Assembly (NCBI RefSeq): GCF_009856605.1
Contig: NZ_CP047242.1
Span: 1,734,001-1,798,000, forward strand
Length of the DNA stretch: 64,000 nt
Direction of reading: 5' to 3'
From: Trichormus variabilis 0441
GTDB lineage: Bacteria; Cyanobacteriota; Cyanobacteriia; Cyanobacteriales; Nostocaceae
Part shown: positions 38,125-46,689 of the stretch, piece by piece
Layout of the letters: the number at the start of each line of letters is the position of its first letter
Position numbering within the stretch: position 1 is the first letter of the stretch
Translations under genes and position numbers: made by a program
The notes under the pieces: generated by a model
Told to the model about the DNA's origin: nothing
Database searches by the model: none
The model's input: only the letters and a program-made list of their open reading frames with translations

Positions 38125-41100
38125 TCATTTCACAAACTCAGTCAAGAACTTGAAGGCTTCGAGGATGTAGGTAGCACATTCCTTAGGAGAAGTATTGTAA
38201 AACGATCGCCACGCTGAAGCCTTATCCTCATCATAGCGATCGCCCCGTTCTGGATGTTGTTCTAACCAAGCCAAGCGGACGGCGTGACCGATTAGTACAT
38301 CTAGTACCATATATTCTTCGATTTGGAGGTTGGGGTTTCTAGAGGCGATCGCAGCTAGTTCCATTAATGCTTCAATGTTAACTTGGCGATATTCTGGCGC
38401 TTCAATTTTATTTAACAAATGCTCGATGCGTAAGGCAAAGTTCTTTTCACCGGCAGTCATTTCTGACAGAATGACATCACTATCTAAACGATTGCGTCGT
38501 TCTAATTTATCGCCAATGACCAACCCTTTGCAATGCTGCATGATTAGCCAAACTTGCTGAAAGAAATTTTTCGGGACGCGGTTTAATGCGCCCTCGGCTT
38601 GGCGGAAGCGTCGCCAACCACCGCTAGGAACTTCCATTTCTTCGCTAATAGCAGGTAATATCACCCAATCAATATCAGTTACCTTTTGCTTGACGTGGAG
38701 TGATTCCTGCTGGCGCAATAATTGACTCATCCCTGGATAAGCTGTTAATACCTGCTGTAACCGTGTCTTAACTTCAAATGGTGGCAGTTCCATCAAGCGT
38801 TCATAGGCTTCATCTTGGGTAACTTTTAACTCTTGGGCGAGTTCGCTGGTAATTAAGAGGATGAGATAACCAACTCTCAGGGTGAGTAGTCCTTGGAATG
38901 ATTCCGGTTGTGATCTGATGAGGATACCCAGATAGATCAGAACTTCTTGCGTCAGAACGCGATCGCGGATATCCTCACGACAGAAGTGATTAATTTTATC
39001 AGCAATTTCATTGTGAGGCATCGGCACGGAAATCAATGACGCTTCACTGTAAGCCCTACCTACAGCTATTTGCTTACCTCTAATCAAAATACTTGTGACT
39101 GCATCAGTTAATCCAATATCGACCATTTGCCGCAAACCAGCCGCCCGCCGCACCACAGCCCAAAAACCCAACTCCCCAGCTTTGGTGTAAACTTCATCTA
39201 GTAAATCAGCTACAGTAACTCGCTGATTTGTCCCAAATCCTGTATCAAACTCTAACCCCTGCAACCGAGTCAAAGTCTGCAATAACTCAATTTGCTCATA
39301 TAAATTTTCTGATGCACGCAGAGATGACAGCAGAAAATCCAAGTTAGTTTCGTATTCCACCTGAAATTCTTGGCTATGTCCCAAACGCCAGTTTTTCCCA
39401 GGATAATAAGCCAGGTAATAATAACGTTTGCCAGCATCTTGCACTGCTGACTGGTAAAATTCCACATCTTGCAGAAAATCAATCCTTTGGATTGCCCCTG
39501 TCAGCATCAATTGATTCAGTCGCCCTAATTTTACTGCCACACCATTACACACACCATCTTTCAGTTCCTGCATTAGTTCTAGTAATGCCTGAGAACCAGT
39601 TTCCAGCATGGTGTGAGTCAACATTAAAGTTAATATGGGACGACCTAAATCACTCCAATACTTTTGGATGTATGCAAGTTCACTTCTTATCTGGTCTACC
39701 AAAAAATGGTAATCAAGGGTTAAGTAAAACTGCTGAGAATCTAAAAATGAAGGTAAAAAAACAATAGTCTCACCCCGGAGACGAAAAACTCTTGATGTGG
39801 TCAAACTCCTGAGCCGCCGCACTGGACGACCTGTTAAACCAAGTTTATCGTTACGCCCAATTTGGGTATAAATAGTTGATAGTTCACTAGCTTGTCTAAC
39901 TTGAATTGGGGCTACTTGCTTTGGTGTTTGCGTTTCAATACCGTGAACTGCTAGTTCTGCTTGTAAATCTTCATCCTCTGCTAACAAGACAATCTGCACT
40001 AAAGCTTCGCGTTTTTTACCTATAGATAAATGTCTACCTAAGGGATCCACATCACCAACGGCTAGTAACCCCTCACTCAACATTTGACCAAGATAATACA
40101 AACTCTGCGCCCAAACTAAAGGCACATTTTCATTTGGTAAACGGGGTTGAGTTTGGGGTGCTAACTTTTCCGCTTCCACATTTTCGGCGGGAACATAATA
40201 CAATTCTGGTAATAAACGTAAGCCATGACCTATGTTGGATGATACGCCATCACGCTCAATGAGTAAACTTTCTAACTGCTCTTGATAAAATTGCGCCCGT
40301 TTTCGATCACCACAAAATAACCCATCAAGGGCTAAATAAGTGAAAAATAACGGCCATTCACATTCTATATGCTCAAATTGTTTCAGTTCCCAAGGTTCGT
40401 AGTGCAGACGTTGGGTATCTTCTAAAACGGTTTGGTGTCCATCACGCAAAAAGCGTTTGCAGCCATATTTGCCTTGGAGTTTGTTGATAATCTCGTTGAG
40501 GGTGCGTTCTCTCAACTGTGAATCTTCCACCGCAAACGCTGGATAGCTAATAATACTTAATAAGGCTGCATCAATTTCTTTAGAGGCAGATTCTCTGGGT
40601 AATAAGGATTCTAGAGTGCTGCGAGTGCGAGCGATTTCATCGGGTAGCACATGAATTACTGATGCTTGACTACCCCGCACACCAAACAAATCCAGTTCGT
40701 TCATGGCTTCTAAAGCAGCTTTTGCCATACCTACAGAACTGGCGTTTAACTCAGCATTGCCATGATTGATTTTATTACCCCGTTCCCAAATACCATAATC
40801 TGGTGTGCGGTAAGCTCGGCCAATGTAATAAACTAAATTTTGGACAAAGTTGACTTCATCAATGGTATAAATTATCTGCAATCCGGAAGCGGTCATTTGT
40901 GCCAACATCAACAAGAATATAGATGTGGCATCTAATTGCAAATGTCCCCATTCATCATCACCTACGACAATATCACCAGTAGCGGTGTTGTATTTGGCGT
41001 GCAACCCATCCAAAGGTGACTGAGTTTCTTTAAATCTTTCTACCTTGTGCGCCTGGCGCATCATCGCAAACAGCAACCCACGCATTAACTTAATAACGCT

Positions 41101-41349
41101 ATGTTCTAATTCATAGGTACGTCCTTGGTCTTCATCCACCTTGCGATATGCCAGCGCTAAACCCCAAACTGCCAAAATGCTGTAAACATTATCTCTTACC
41201 CAAGCATCTGTATAATCACCGTGGGCAGTAACGGCCGTACTCGCCGGTAGCAAACCCGTGATAGGATTTTGACGCGTCATAATCACGGTTTTGATTTGCT
41301 GGTAGTAATATTCCAGTCGAGCTTGTAATTCGGTGGCTGTTTTCATCAT
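38125..41349 (-). CDS. Phosphorylase kinase alpha/beta-like glycoside hydrolase family 15 protein
   Basis: A 1074-residue cytosolic protein. The N-terminal (alpha/alpha)6-barrel part, about residues 20-430, has the GH15-type signature TAHGDYTDAWVRDNVYSILA, then SPLDGLHAKYNTATGDIVVG DDEWGHLQLDATSIF and the PDYGIWERGNKINHGNAELN region. The following about 600 residues are similar to the regulatory subunits of eukaryotic phosphorylase kinase. In bacteria such proteins are usually annotated as GH15-related and a true glucoamylase activity is uncertain. No signal peptide. Nearby glycogen-type enzyme is the GH57 branching enzyme at 55 kb. Confidence 0.82.
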   Translation of the reverse strand: MMKTATELQARLEYYYQQIKTVIMTRQNPITGLLPASTAVTAHGDYTDAWVRDNVYSILAVWGLALAYRKVDEDQGRTYELEHSVIKLMRGLLFAMMRQAHKVERFKETQSPLDGLHAKYNTATGDIVVGDDEWGHLQLDATSIFLLMLAQMTASGLQIIYTIDEVNFVQNLVYYIGRAYRTPDYGIWERGNKINHGNAELNASSVGMAKAALEAMNELDLFGVRGSQASVIHVLPDEIARTRSTLESLLPRESASKEIDAALLSIISYPAFAVEDSQLRERTLNEIINKLQGKYGCKRFLRDGHQTVLEDTQRLHYEPWELKQFEHIECEWPLFFTYLALDGLFCGDRKRAQFYQEQLESLLIERDGVSSNIGHGLRLLPELYYVPAENVEAEKLAPQTQPRLPNENVPLVWAQSLYYLGQMLSEGLLAVGDVDPLGRHLSIGKKREALVQIVLLAEDEDLQAELAVHGIETQTPKQVAPIQVRQASELSTIYTQIGRNDKLGLTGRPVRRLRSLTTSRVFRLRGETIVFLPSFLDSQQFYLTLDYHFLVDQIRSELAYIQKYWSDLGRPILTLMLTHTMLETGSQALLELMQELKDGVCNGVAVKLGRLNQLMLTGAIQRIDFLQDVEFYQSAVQDAGKRYYYLAYYPGKNWRLGHSQEFQVEYETNLDFLLSSLRASENLYEQIELLQTLTRLQGLEFDTGFGTNQRVTVADLLDEVYTKAGELGFWAVVRRAAGLRQMVDIGLTDAVTSILIRGKQIAVGRAYSEASLISVPMPHNEIADKINHFCREDIRDRVLTQEVLIYLGILIRSQPESFQGLLTLRVGYLILLITSELAQELKVTQDEAYERLMELPPFEVKTRLQQVLTAYPGMSQLLRQQESLHVKQKVTDIDWVILPAISEEMEVPSGGWRRFRQAEGALNRVPKNFFQQVWLIMQHCKGLVIGDKLERRNRLDSDVILSEMTAGEKNFALRIEHLLNKIEAPEYRQVNIEALMELAAIASRNPNLQIEEYMVLDVLIGHAVRLAWLEQHPERGDRYDEDKASAWRSFYNTSPKECATYILEAFKFLTEFVK

Positions 41350-41541
41350 CTCAGTTAAACGCAGCTTGCGGATTTACCCTATGGTGTCAATTATGTAAGC
41401 CAAGCCAAAGCGAGGGCGTATTACAGCAGAGGGTGGTGAGGATTTATTATTATCTCCCGTTAGTGAGCATTTAGTCACAAGATTGTTAAGGAATTGTCAG
41501 GAAACCCTTTCAGGATGATTCTTACATGAATAGGCGATCGC

Positions 41542-42126
41542 CTATTCATTTTCCGTTGCTTGTGCGACAAATTCAACTTGTCGGTACAAATCAGCGATCA
41601 CTATTTCTACATTCACAGATTCTAGTAGCAATTTCTCACCCAAATTATACTCTGACAGTACCCATTTTCCCTGTTCATTGCGCCGAAATACTTCCACACC
41701 CGGTTGTGTTACTTGTACGAGGACATATTCTTGCAAGGTTGGAGATTGACGATATGCAGCAAATTTTTTCCCCCGATCAGCTGCTTCCGTTGAAGGTGAT
41801 AACACTTCGATAATCAAACTGGGAAATTGTACCCATTGGGGATCATTATCGCGTTCGTCGCAAGTCACCACCACATCAGGATAAAAATACTTCCGCCCCG
41901 GCTCTACCTGCACCTTCACATCTACAATGTATACTTCACAGGATCTATCTGCTAGGGCATCATCTAAGAGTATTGAGAAATTGAGAGAAACCCGATTATG
42001 GTTGCGTGTCCCACCAGTCATGGCGACGACTTCACCATCCCAATACTCGTAACGTAGTTCTTGAGTGGATTCCCAAATCAGATATTCCTCGGCGCTCATG
42101 AAAATACTATCGGGTAAAGCAACCAT
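41542..42126 (-). CDS. Uma2-family endonuclease-like protein (DUF820)
   Basis: A 194-residue protein of a family very expanded in cyanobacteria. The restriction-enzyme-like core is visible: FMSAEEYLIWE, YEYWDGEVVAMTGGTRNHN, the Asp in YFYPDVVVTCDER, and LIIEVLSPSTEAADRGKKFA. The Asp of YPDVVV and the Glu of IEVLSPST are the expected PD-(D/E)xK residues. The biological role of these proteins is not settled. It follows after an AT-rich gap beside the Phk-like gene, on the same strand but divergent in timing, and is probably separately transcribed. Confidence 0.9.
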   Translation of the reverse strand: MVALPDSIFMSAEEYLIWESTQELRYEYWDGEVVAMTGGTRNHNRVSLNFSILLDDALADRSCEVYIVDVKVQVEPGRKYFYPDVVVTCDERDNDPQWVQFPSLIIEVLSPSTEAADRGKKFAAYRQSPTLQEYVLVQVTQPGVEVFRRNEQGKWVLSEYNLGEKLLLESVNVEIVIADLYRQVEFVAQATENE

Positions 42127-42526
42127 TGTTCAATCGTGTAATGATTTACTTTTCTAAGATAACGAAAGAAGGATGTTCTCTTTTTTGTGAACACCAAAAA
42201 ATAAATTATCCAAAATTGACGATTTGGTAGGGTGCGTCAGTGTGATAGACCTTAACTATACTCAGAAATTATTCATACTGACGCACGCTACATTTTGGAT
42301 ATTTTTTATCTGGAAGTCCCTTTGATAACATCCGGCGTGAAAATTTGCTCAAGGCTAAACGACTCACCAAGAATTTCTGGTGAAAAAACTGATCTGCTTG
42401 GGGAAGAAACCAGGATAATAAAGCATAATTAACCTTTATAGCTTTGAGCAATGGACTACGCTCCGCCATAGGCGATCGCTAGATGGTTCATACTCAAGGC
42501 TAATGATTCAACTTAACTAATTGACT
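42127..42526. repeat. Intergenic region with MITE-like element
   Basis: Most of this 400-bp spacer is MITE copy B (42187-42320). The short open frame at 42269-42469 (minus) is fortuitous. A HIP1 site (GGCGATCGC) lies at 42472-42480 before the next start. Confidence 0.6.
42187..42320. repeat. MITE-like palindromic element, copy B (both arms)
   Basis: The inner palindrome GGTGCGTCAG to CTGACGCACG (42230-42288) is flanked on the left by GAACACCAAAAAATAAATTA and on the right by ATTTTGGATATTTTTTATCT, which are imperfect inverted copies of one another. Total length about 134 bp with no reading frame, so a non-autonomous element. Copy A at 18086-18187 shares core and right arm. Confidence 0.75.
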
Positions 42527-43531
42527 ATGAGTACAGCAAATATTGCACCAGCTATACGTATCGGAGTATTGGGTTTCGGTGGACTCGGACAAGCAGCCGC
42601 CAAGGTACTAGCTGGTAAACGGGAGATGAAATTGGTAGCTGTGGCAGACCAAAAAGGTTATGCTTATGCTGCGGCAGGTTTAAATTTTAAAGATTGCATT
42701 GCTACCTACCAGTCTCAAGGTTCGGTGGGTTATTTAGAACCAGTAGGTAGTTTAGGCAACAACAGTATTCAAGATTTAATTGATAGCAGCCAACCTGTAG
42801 ATGGTTATTTTCTAGCTTTACCCAACCTACCCAATGACTTTATTCCTTCCGTAGCCAGACAGTTTATTCAATCTGGCTGGCGCGGTGTTTTGGTAGATGC
42901 TATTAAGCGCACCAGTGCAGTAGAACAGCTAATTGCCATGAAAGACGAACTACAAGCGGCTGGTATTACCTACATGACAGGCTGTGGTGCAACACCGGGA
43001 CTATTAACCGCCGCCGCCGCTTTAGCAGCCCAAAGCTACGCCGAAATTCATCAAGTAGAGATTACCTTTGGTGTAGGTATTGCCAACTGGGAAGCTTACC
43101 GCGCCACCGTGCGGGAAGATATTGGTCATATGCCTGGTTATACAGTAGAAGCGGCTAGGGCAATGACTGATGCAGAGGTAGAAGCATTACTAGACAAAAC
43201 CAATGGCGTACTGACCTTGCAGAACATGGAACACGCCGATGATGTGATGTTAGAGTTAGCAGGGATAGTAGAGCGCGATCGCGTGACTGTGGGTGGTGTA
43301 GTGGATACGCGCAATCCCAAAAAGCCCCTCAGCACTAATGTTAAGGTTACCGGACGTACCTTTGAAGGCAAGATTTCCACCCATACCTTCACCTTAGGAG
43401 ATGAAACCAGCATGGCAGCCAATGTCTGCGGTCCTGCCTTTGGCTATCTCAAAGCTGGTATGCAGTTGCATCAACGCGGCATTCATGGCATATTTACGGC
43501 GGCTGAAATCATGCCCCAGTTTGTGAAGTAA
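42527..43531 (+). CDS. Saccharopine dehydrogenase-like NAD(P)-dependent oxidoreductase
   Basis: A 334-residue protein with an N-terminal Rossmann motif ([20 protein letters not shown]) and a second domain containing [20 protein letters not shown] and [21 protein letters not shown] place it in the saccharopine/homospermidine dehydrogenase-like superfamily, found in most cyanobacteria, but the substrate is unknown. Start chosen at ATG 42527 rather than the TTG at 42521. Upstream, the MITE-type repeat lies 200 bp away. Confidence 0.75.
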   Translation: MSTANIAPAIRIGVLGFGGLGQAAAKVLAGKREMKLVAVADQKGYAYAAAGLNFKDCIATYQSQGSVGYLEPVGSLGNNSIQDLIDSSQPVDGYFLALPNLPNDFIPSVARQFIQSGWRGVLVDAIKRTSAVEQLIAMKDELQAAGITYMTGCGATPGLLTAAAALAAQSYAEIHQVEITFGVGIANWEAYRATVREDIGHMPGYTVEAARAMTDAEVEALLDKTNGVLTLQNMEHADDVMLELAGIVERDRVTVGGVVDTRNPKKPLSTNVKVTGRTFEGKISTHTFTLGDETSMAANVCGPAFGYLKAGMQLHQRGIHGIFTAAEIMPQFVK

Positions 43532-43598
43532 GAGGGTAGAGGTTAAAGTTTAGAGCCTAGACAAACAGATTCTTGTCAAGAATTCAATACTTCAATTG

Positions 43599-44153
43599 CT
43601 AGTCCCTAGCTTCTAACCTCTCTTCTTTTCTGGCTTCATCAACTGGTGAATATGGTGCTTGAATCACGAAGGGCAATTCTGCACCTCTCAGGCCACGTTG
43701 GATGCGTTCGGATGTTTCACTAAAAACCACAAACAAAGGATATACGATATCAGCCCCTTCACTTAAAATATGACTGTGGCGGAGGGGCATTAACCATTCA
43801 TAGTCCTGGTTAAGCAAAACTTGGGTTTGTCGCCAACGTCCCAACAAATCAGAAAAGTCTTCATGGGGGCGATGAATAAATAATACAATCTCGGCTCCCG
43901 TTTTCACCTTCCATTCGGGATCACACATGATAATTGCCACATCACAAGGTAAACAATGTGCCTGTGTGGTTGCAGCAACAGGATCACGCAGACGAACAAT
44001 TGGCAGAGGGATAATAATTATACTTTCATCAGGACGACGCAAACTAGGAATCATTTCTAGATATGGTCGATGCTGTTTGAGTAGTGCGATCGCCGCCTCA
44101 TAATTACTATACTCTGCCAAACTCGCTTCATAGTCAGATTTTTGCACAGGCAT
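43599..44153 (-). CDS. Unknown protein downstream of pilC
   Basis: A 184-residue protein starting at MPVQKSDYEASLAEYSN (ATG 44153; an in-frame ATG at 44171 is possible). It contains several strands such as SIIIIPLPIVRL and AEIVLFIHRPHEDF and a CLPCDVAIIMC cysteine pair, but no domain that I recognise. Only about 45 bp separates it from pilC, the last of the pilB-pilT-pilC run, so it is probably cotranscribed. This position makes a pilus-related role possible, without further support. Confidence 0.6.
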   Translation of the reverse strand: MPVQKSDYEASLAEYSNYEAAIALLKQHRPYLEMIPSLRRPDESIIIIPLPIVRLRDPVAATTQAHCLPCDVAIIMCDPEWKVKTGAEIVLFIHRPHEDFSDLLGRWRQTQVLLNQDYEWLMPLRHSHILSEGADIVYPLFVVFSETSERIQRGLRGAELPFVIQAPYSPVDEARKEERLEARD

Positions 44154-44198
44154 AAATATTAGAAAAATCAATGAGAAAAATCAAAATTCAAGGTTTAT

Positions 44199-45422
44199 TT
44201 ATCCCAATTTTTCAAATACTTTGAACAGAGGCAGATACATTGATAACAAGATTGTCCCCACCATACCCCCTAGAACCAAAATCATAATTGGTTCTAAAAC
44301 GCTGGTTAATGCTTTGACTGCTTGCTCGACTTCATCTTCATAGAAATCGGCAATTTTCATCAGCATTCCATCTAATTCCCCGGTTTCTTCACCGATGCTA
44401 ATCATTTGAATTGCCATTGGTGGAAAAACTTGCTCTTTTTGTAAAGCAATACTAATCATACCACCTTGTTGAATTTCGGCTCTTGCCGCATCAATAGCAT
44501 TAGCAACTACCTGATTTCCAGAGGTATCGCGCACAATTTCCAAAGAGGTGAGAATCGGTACACCAGAACGAGTTAGAGAACCAAAAGTACGGCTGAAACG
44601 AGCAACTGAAGACTTTTGAATTAAGTCACCAAATAAGGGCATTTTTAAAGCAAGACGGTCAATTGTTTCTTTACCAACACGGGTTTTATAGTACTGTGTA
44701 TAACTAAATTTTGTGCCTACAATCACAGCAACAATCAGTCCTGCTCGCCAACTTCTCAAAATCTCGCTGCAATTCATTAAGAATTGGGTAAGGGCTGGTA
44801 ATTCTGTACCTAATTCCACGAAAATCTTAGCAAAAATGGGGATAAGAAAAACAGTCATCCCCACGAAAATGGCGGTTGCTAAAATACCCACAACAACGGG
44901 ATAAGCTAGGGCTGATTTAAGTTGGTTTTGTAATCGAGCCATATCCTCTAACAATTTGGCTAAACGATTCAAAACTTCATCTAGAACACCACCGACTTCC
45001 CCAGCTTGAATCATGCTCACATACAAACCATCAAAACAGTCAGGATGCTTACGCATAGCATCCGAAAGATTGACCCCACTTTGAACGTCATTGCTAATAT
45101 CATTGAGGGCTTGCTTAAGTTTAGCATTGGTACACTGATCACCTAATACTCCTAGTCCTCGGACAATTGCTACACCAGCATTTACCAATGTGGCAAGTTG
45201 TCGAGAAAACACGGCCTTTTCCTTCACTGTTACCTTGACGAAGGAATTCTGAAACTTTTGCAAATCAAAATTGGCAGCAAAGTTTTGCGACTGCTTAAGT
45301 TCTTGAACGACTAATCCCTGATCTCTCAGATTAGTCCGAGCTTGTGCTAAAGATTCAGCAACAACTTTCTCTTTTCTAGTTTTTCCTTGCGTGTCTCGAA
45401 CTTGGGCAATAAATGTTGGCAT
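44199..45422 (-). CDS. pilC: Type IV pilus inner-membrane platform protein PilC
   Basis: A 407-residue protein of the GspF/PilC family that forms the inner-membrane platform on which the pilus ATPases act. Two copies of the T2SF domain are visible: VKEKAVFSRQLATLVNAGVA in the first and SVARFSRTFGSLTRSGVPIL in the second, each with a GEVGGVLD/GEETGELD motif (IQAGEVGGVLDEVLNRLAKL; ISIGEETGELDGMLMKIADF). Three hydrophobic stretches span the membrane (SALAYPVVVGILATAIFVGM; the LPIFAKIF region; VLEPIMILVLGGMVGTILLS). It follows pilT, with a strong palindrome in the gap. Confidence 0.96.
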   Translation of the reverse strand: MPTFIAQVRDTQGKTRKEKVVAESLAQARTNLRDQGLVVQELKQSQNFAANFDLQKFQNSFVKVTVKEKAVFSRQLATLVNAGVAIVRGLGVLGDQCTNAKLKQALNDISNDVQSGVNLSDAMRKHPDCFDGLYVSMIQAGEVGGVLDEVLNRLAKLLEDMARLQNQLKSALAYPVVVGILATAIFVGMTVFLIPIFAKIFVELGTELPALTQFLMNCSEILRSWRAGLIVAVIVGTKFSYTQYYKTRVGKETIDRLALKMPLFGDLIQKSSVARFSRTFGSLTRSGVPILTSLEIVRDTSGNQVVANAIDAARAEIQQGGMISIALQKEQVFPPMAIQMISIGEETGELDGMLMKIADFYEDEVEQAVKALTSVLEPIMILVLGGMVGTILLSMYLPLFKVFEKLG

Positions 45423-45474
45423 ATATCAATTCAAAATACCCTATGGGAAGCTAAAGCTACAAAAGTCAAAAATC

Positions 45475-45526
45475 AAAAATAGTTATTATTTATTATTTCT
45501 GAATAATAAATAATAACTATTTTTTA
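45475..45526 (-). terminator. Long AT-only stem-loop between pilT and pilC
   Basis: A perfect inverted repeat of about 22 bp (arms begin AAAATAGTTATTATTTATT) with a four-base TCTG loop lies at 45476-45524, and overlaps the pilT stop codon. On the minus strand it reads hairpin then A/T. It could attenuate or protect the mRNA between pilT and pilC and so set different levels of the two proteins. Confidence 0.65.
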
Positions 45527-46660
45527 GTGTGCTTTGACGGCTCCAGGTTTAGCATTTGCCGGTGGAGCCGAGGGACCTATAAGGCGTTGAATTTCATCTG
45601 GTTTTGAGGTCTTAGACATTGCTGCTTCAAAGGAAATTGTGCCTGATTTATAAAAATCAGCTAAAACTTTTTCTAATGTTTGCATTCCTAATTTACCGCC
45701 AGTCTGAATTGCGGAATAAATTTGTGAGGTTTTACCTTCACGAATCAGGTTAGAAATAGCAGGAGTAATAACCATAATTTCTTGTGCCATAACGCGTCCG
45801 TATTCACCGGGCTTGGGATTTTTCTTCGGCACTAATGTTTGGCTAAATACAGCTACTAAAGAGTTAGATAACTGTACCCGCACTTGAGTTTGTTTTTCGT
45901 GGGGGAAAACGTCGATAATCCGGTCAACAGTTTGGGAAGCAGAACTAGTGTGCAGCGTACCAAATACTAAGTGTCCGGTTTCTGCGGCAGAAATCGCCAA
46001 AGAAATTGTCTCCAAATCCCGCATTTCCCCTACCAAAACAATATCTGGATCTTCCCGTAAAGCCGCTTTTAAAGCGTTTGCAAAACTTTTGGTATCTTCG
46101 CCTAACTGTCTTTGGTGAACTAAGCTTTTAATTGGTTCGTATACAAACTCAATTGGGTCTTCTACTGTGAGGATATGCTCTGCCTTCGTGCGGTTAATTA
46201 AGTCAATCATTGCCGCCAGAGTAGTTGTTTTACCGGAACCTGTCGGCCCTGTGACGAGAATTAACCCTCTAGGTTTGTCGCACATTTCCCGCACAACATC
46301 GGGTAAACCCAACTTTTCAAAGTTAGGAATTTTGGAACTGAGCGCCCTTAGACAAGCAGCATAAGCACCACGCTCTTTATAAACATTGACCCGGAAACGG
46401 GCTAAACCTTTGACACCATAGGAACAATCTAACTCCCAAGTCTGCTCTAAGGTTTTACGTTGGGTGTTATTGAGCATACTAAAAATCAGTCTTTGGCACT
46501 GGTCGGCGGTCAGCACCTCTTCGCCTATGGGTGTGAGTTTGCCACTGATGCGGAAATAGGGAGGCAAACCTGCGGATAAGTGCATATCCGAGCCACCCAT
46601 TTCAATCATCTGCTCCATCAAGTCTTCAATCATCATTTCCATAGGGTCGCTTTGCTCCAA
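45524..46660 (-). CDS. pilT: Pilus retraction ATPase PilT
   Basis: A 378-residue hexameric AAA-like ATPase that drives pilus retraction. Walker A GPTGSGKTTTLAAMID lies near residue 140; the following Asp and His box motifs ILTVEDPIEFVYEPIKSLVH, LREDPDIVLVGEMRDLETIS (Walker B) and GHLVFGTLHTSSASQTVDRI are all visible. The N-terminal PAS-like region begins GGSDMHLSAGLPPYFRISGK. Length and the AIRNLIREGK-like C-terminal element (ISNLIREGKTSQIYSAIQTG) are typical of PilT. It lies between pilB and pilC on the minus strand with short gaps. Confidence 0.97.
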   Translation of the reverse strand: MEQSDPMEMMIEDLMEQMIEMGGSDMHLSAGLPPYFRISGKLTPIGEEVLTADQCQRLIFSMLNNTQRKTLEQTWELDCSYGVKGLARFRVNVYKERGAYAACLRALSSKIPNFEKLGLPDVVREMCDKPRGLILVTGPTGSGKTTTLAAMIDLINRTKAEHILTVEDPIEFVYEPIKSLVHQRQLGEDTKSFANALKAALREDPDIVLVGEMRDLETISLAISAAETGHLVFGTLHTSSASQTVDRIIDVFPHEKQTQVRVQLSNSLVAVFSQTLVPKKNPKPGEYGRVMAQEIMVITPAISNLIREGKTSQIYSAIQTGGKLGMQTLEKVLADFYKSGTISFEAAMSKTSKPDEIQRLIGPSAPPANAKPGAVKAH

Positions 46661-46689
46661 TTCAAAATTCCAAAAAATAAATGCAGTAA

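Noticed and set aside
42269..42469. A 66-codon minus-strand frame in the MITE region
   Set aside because: Overlaps MITE copy B and has no recognisable features.
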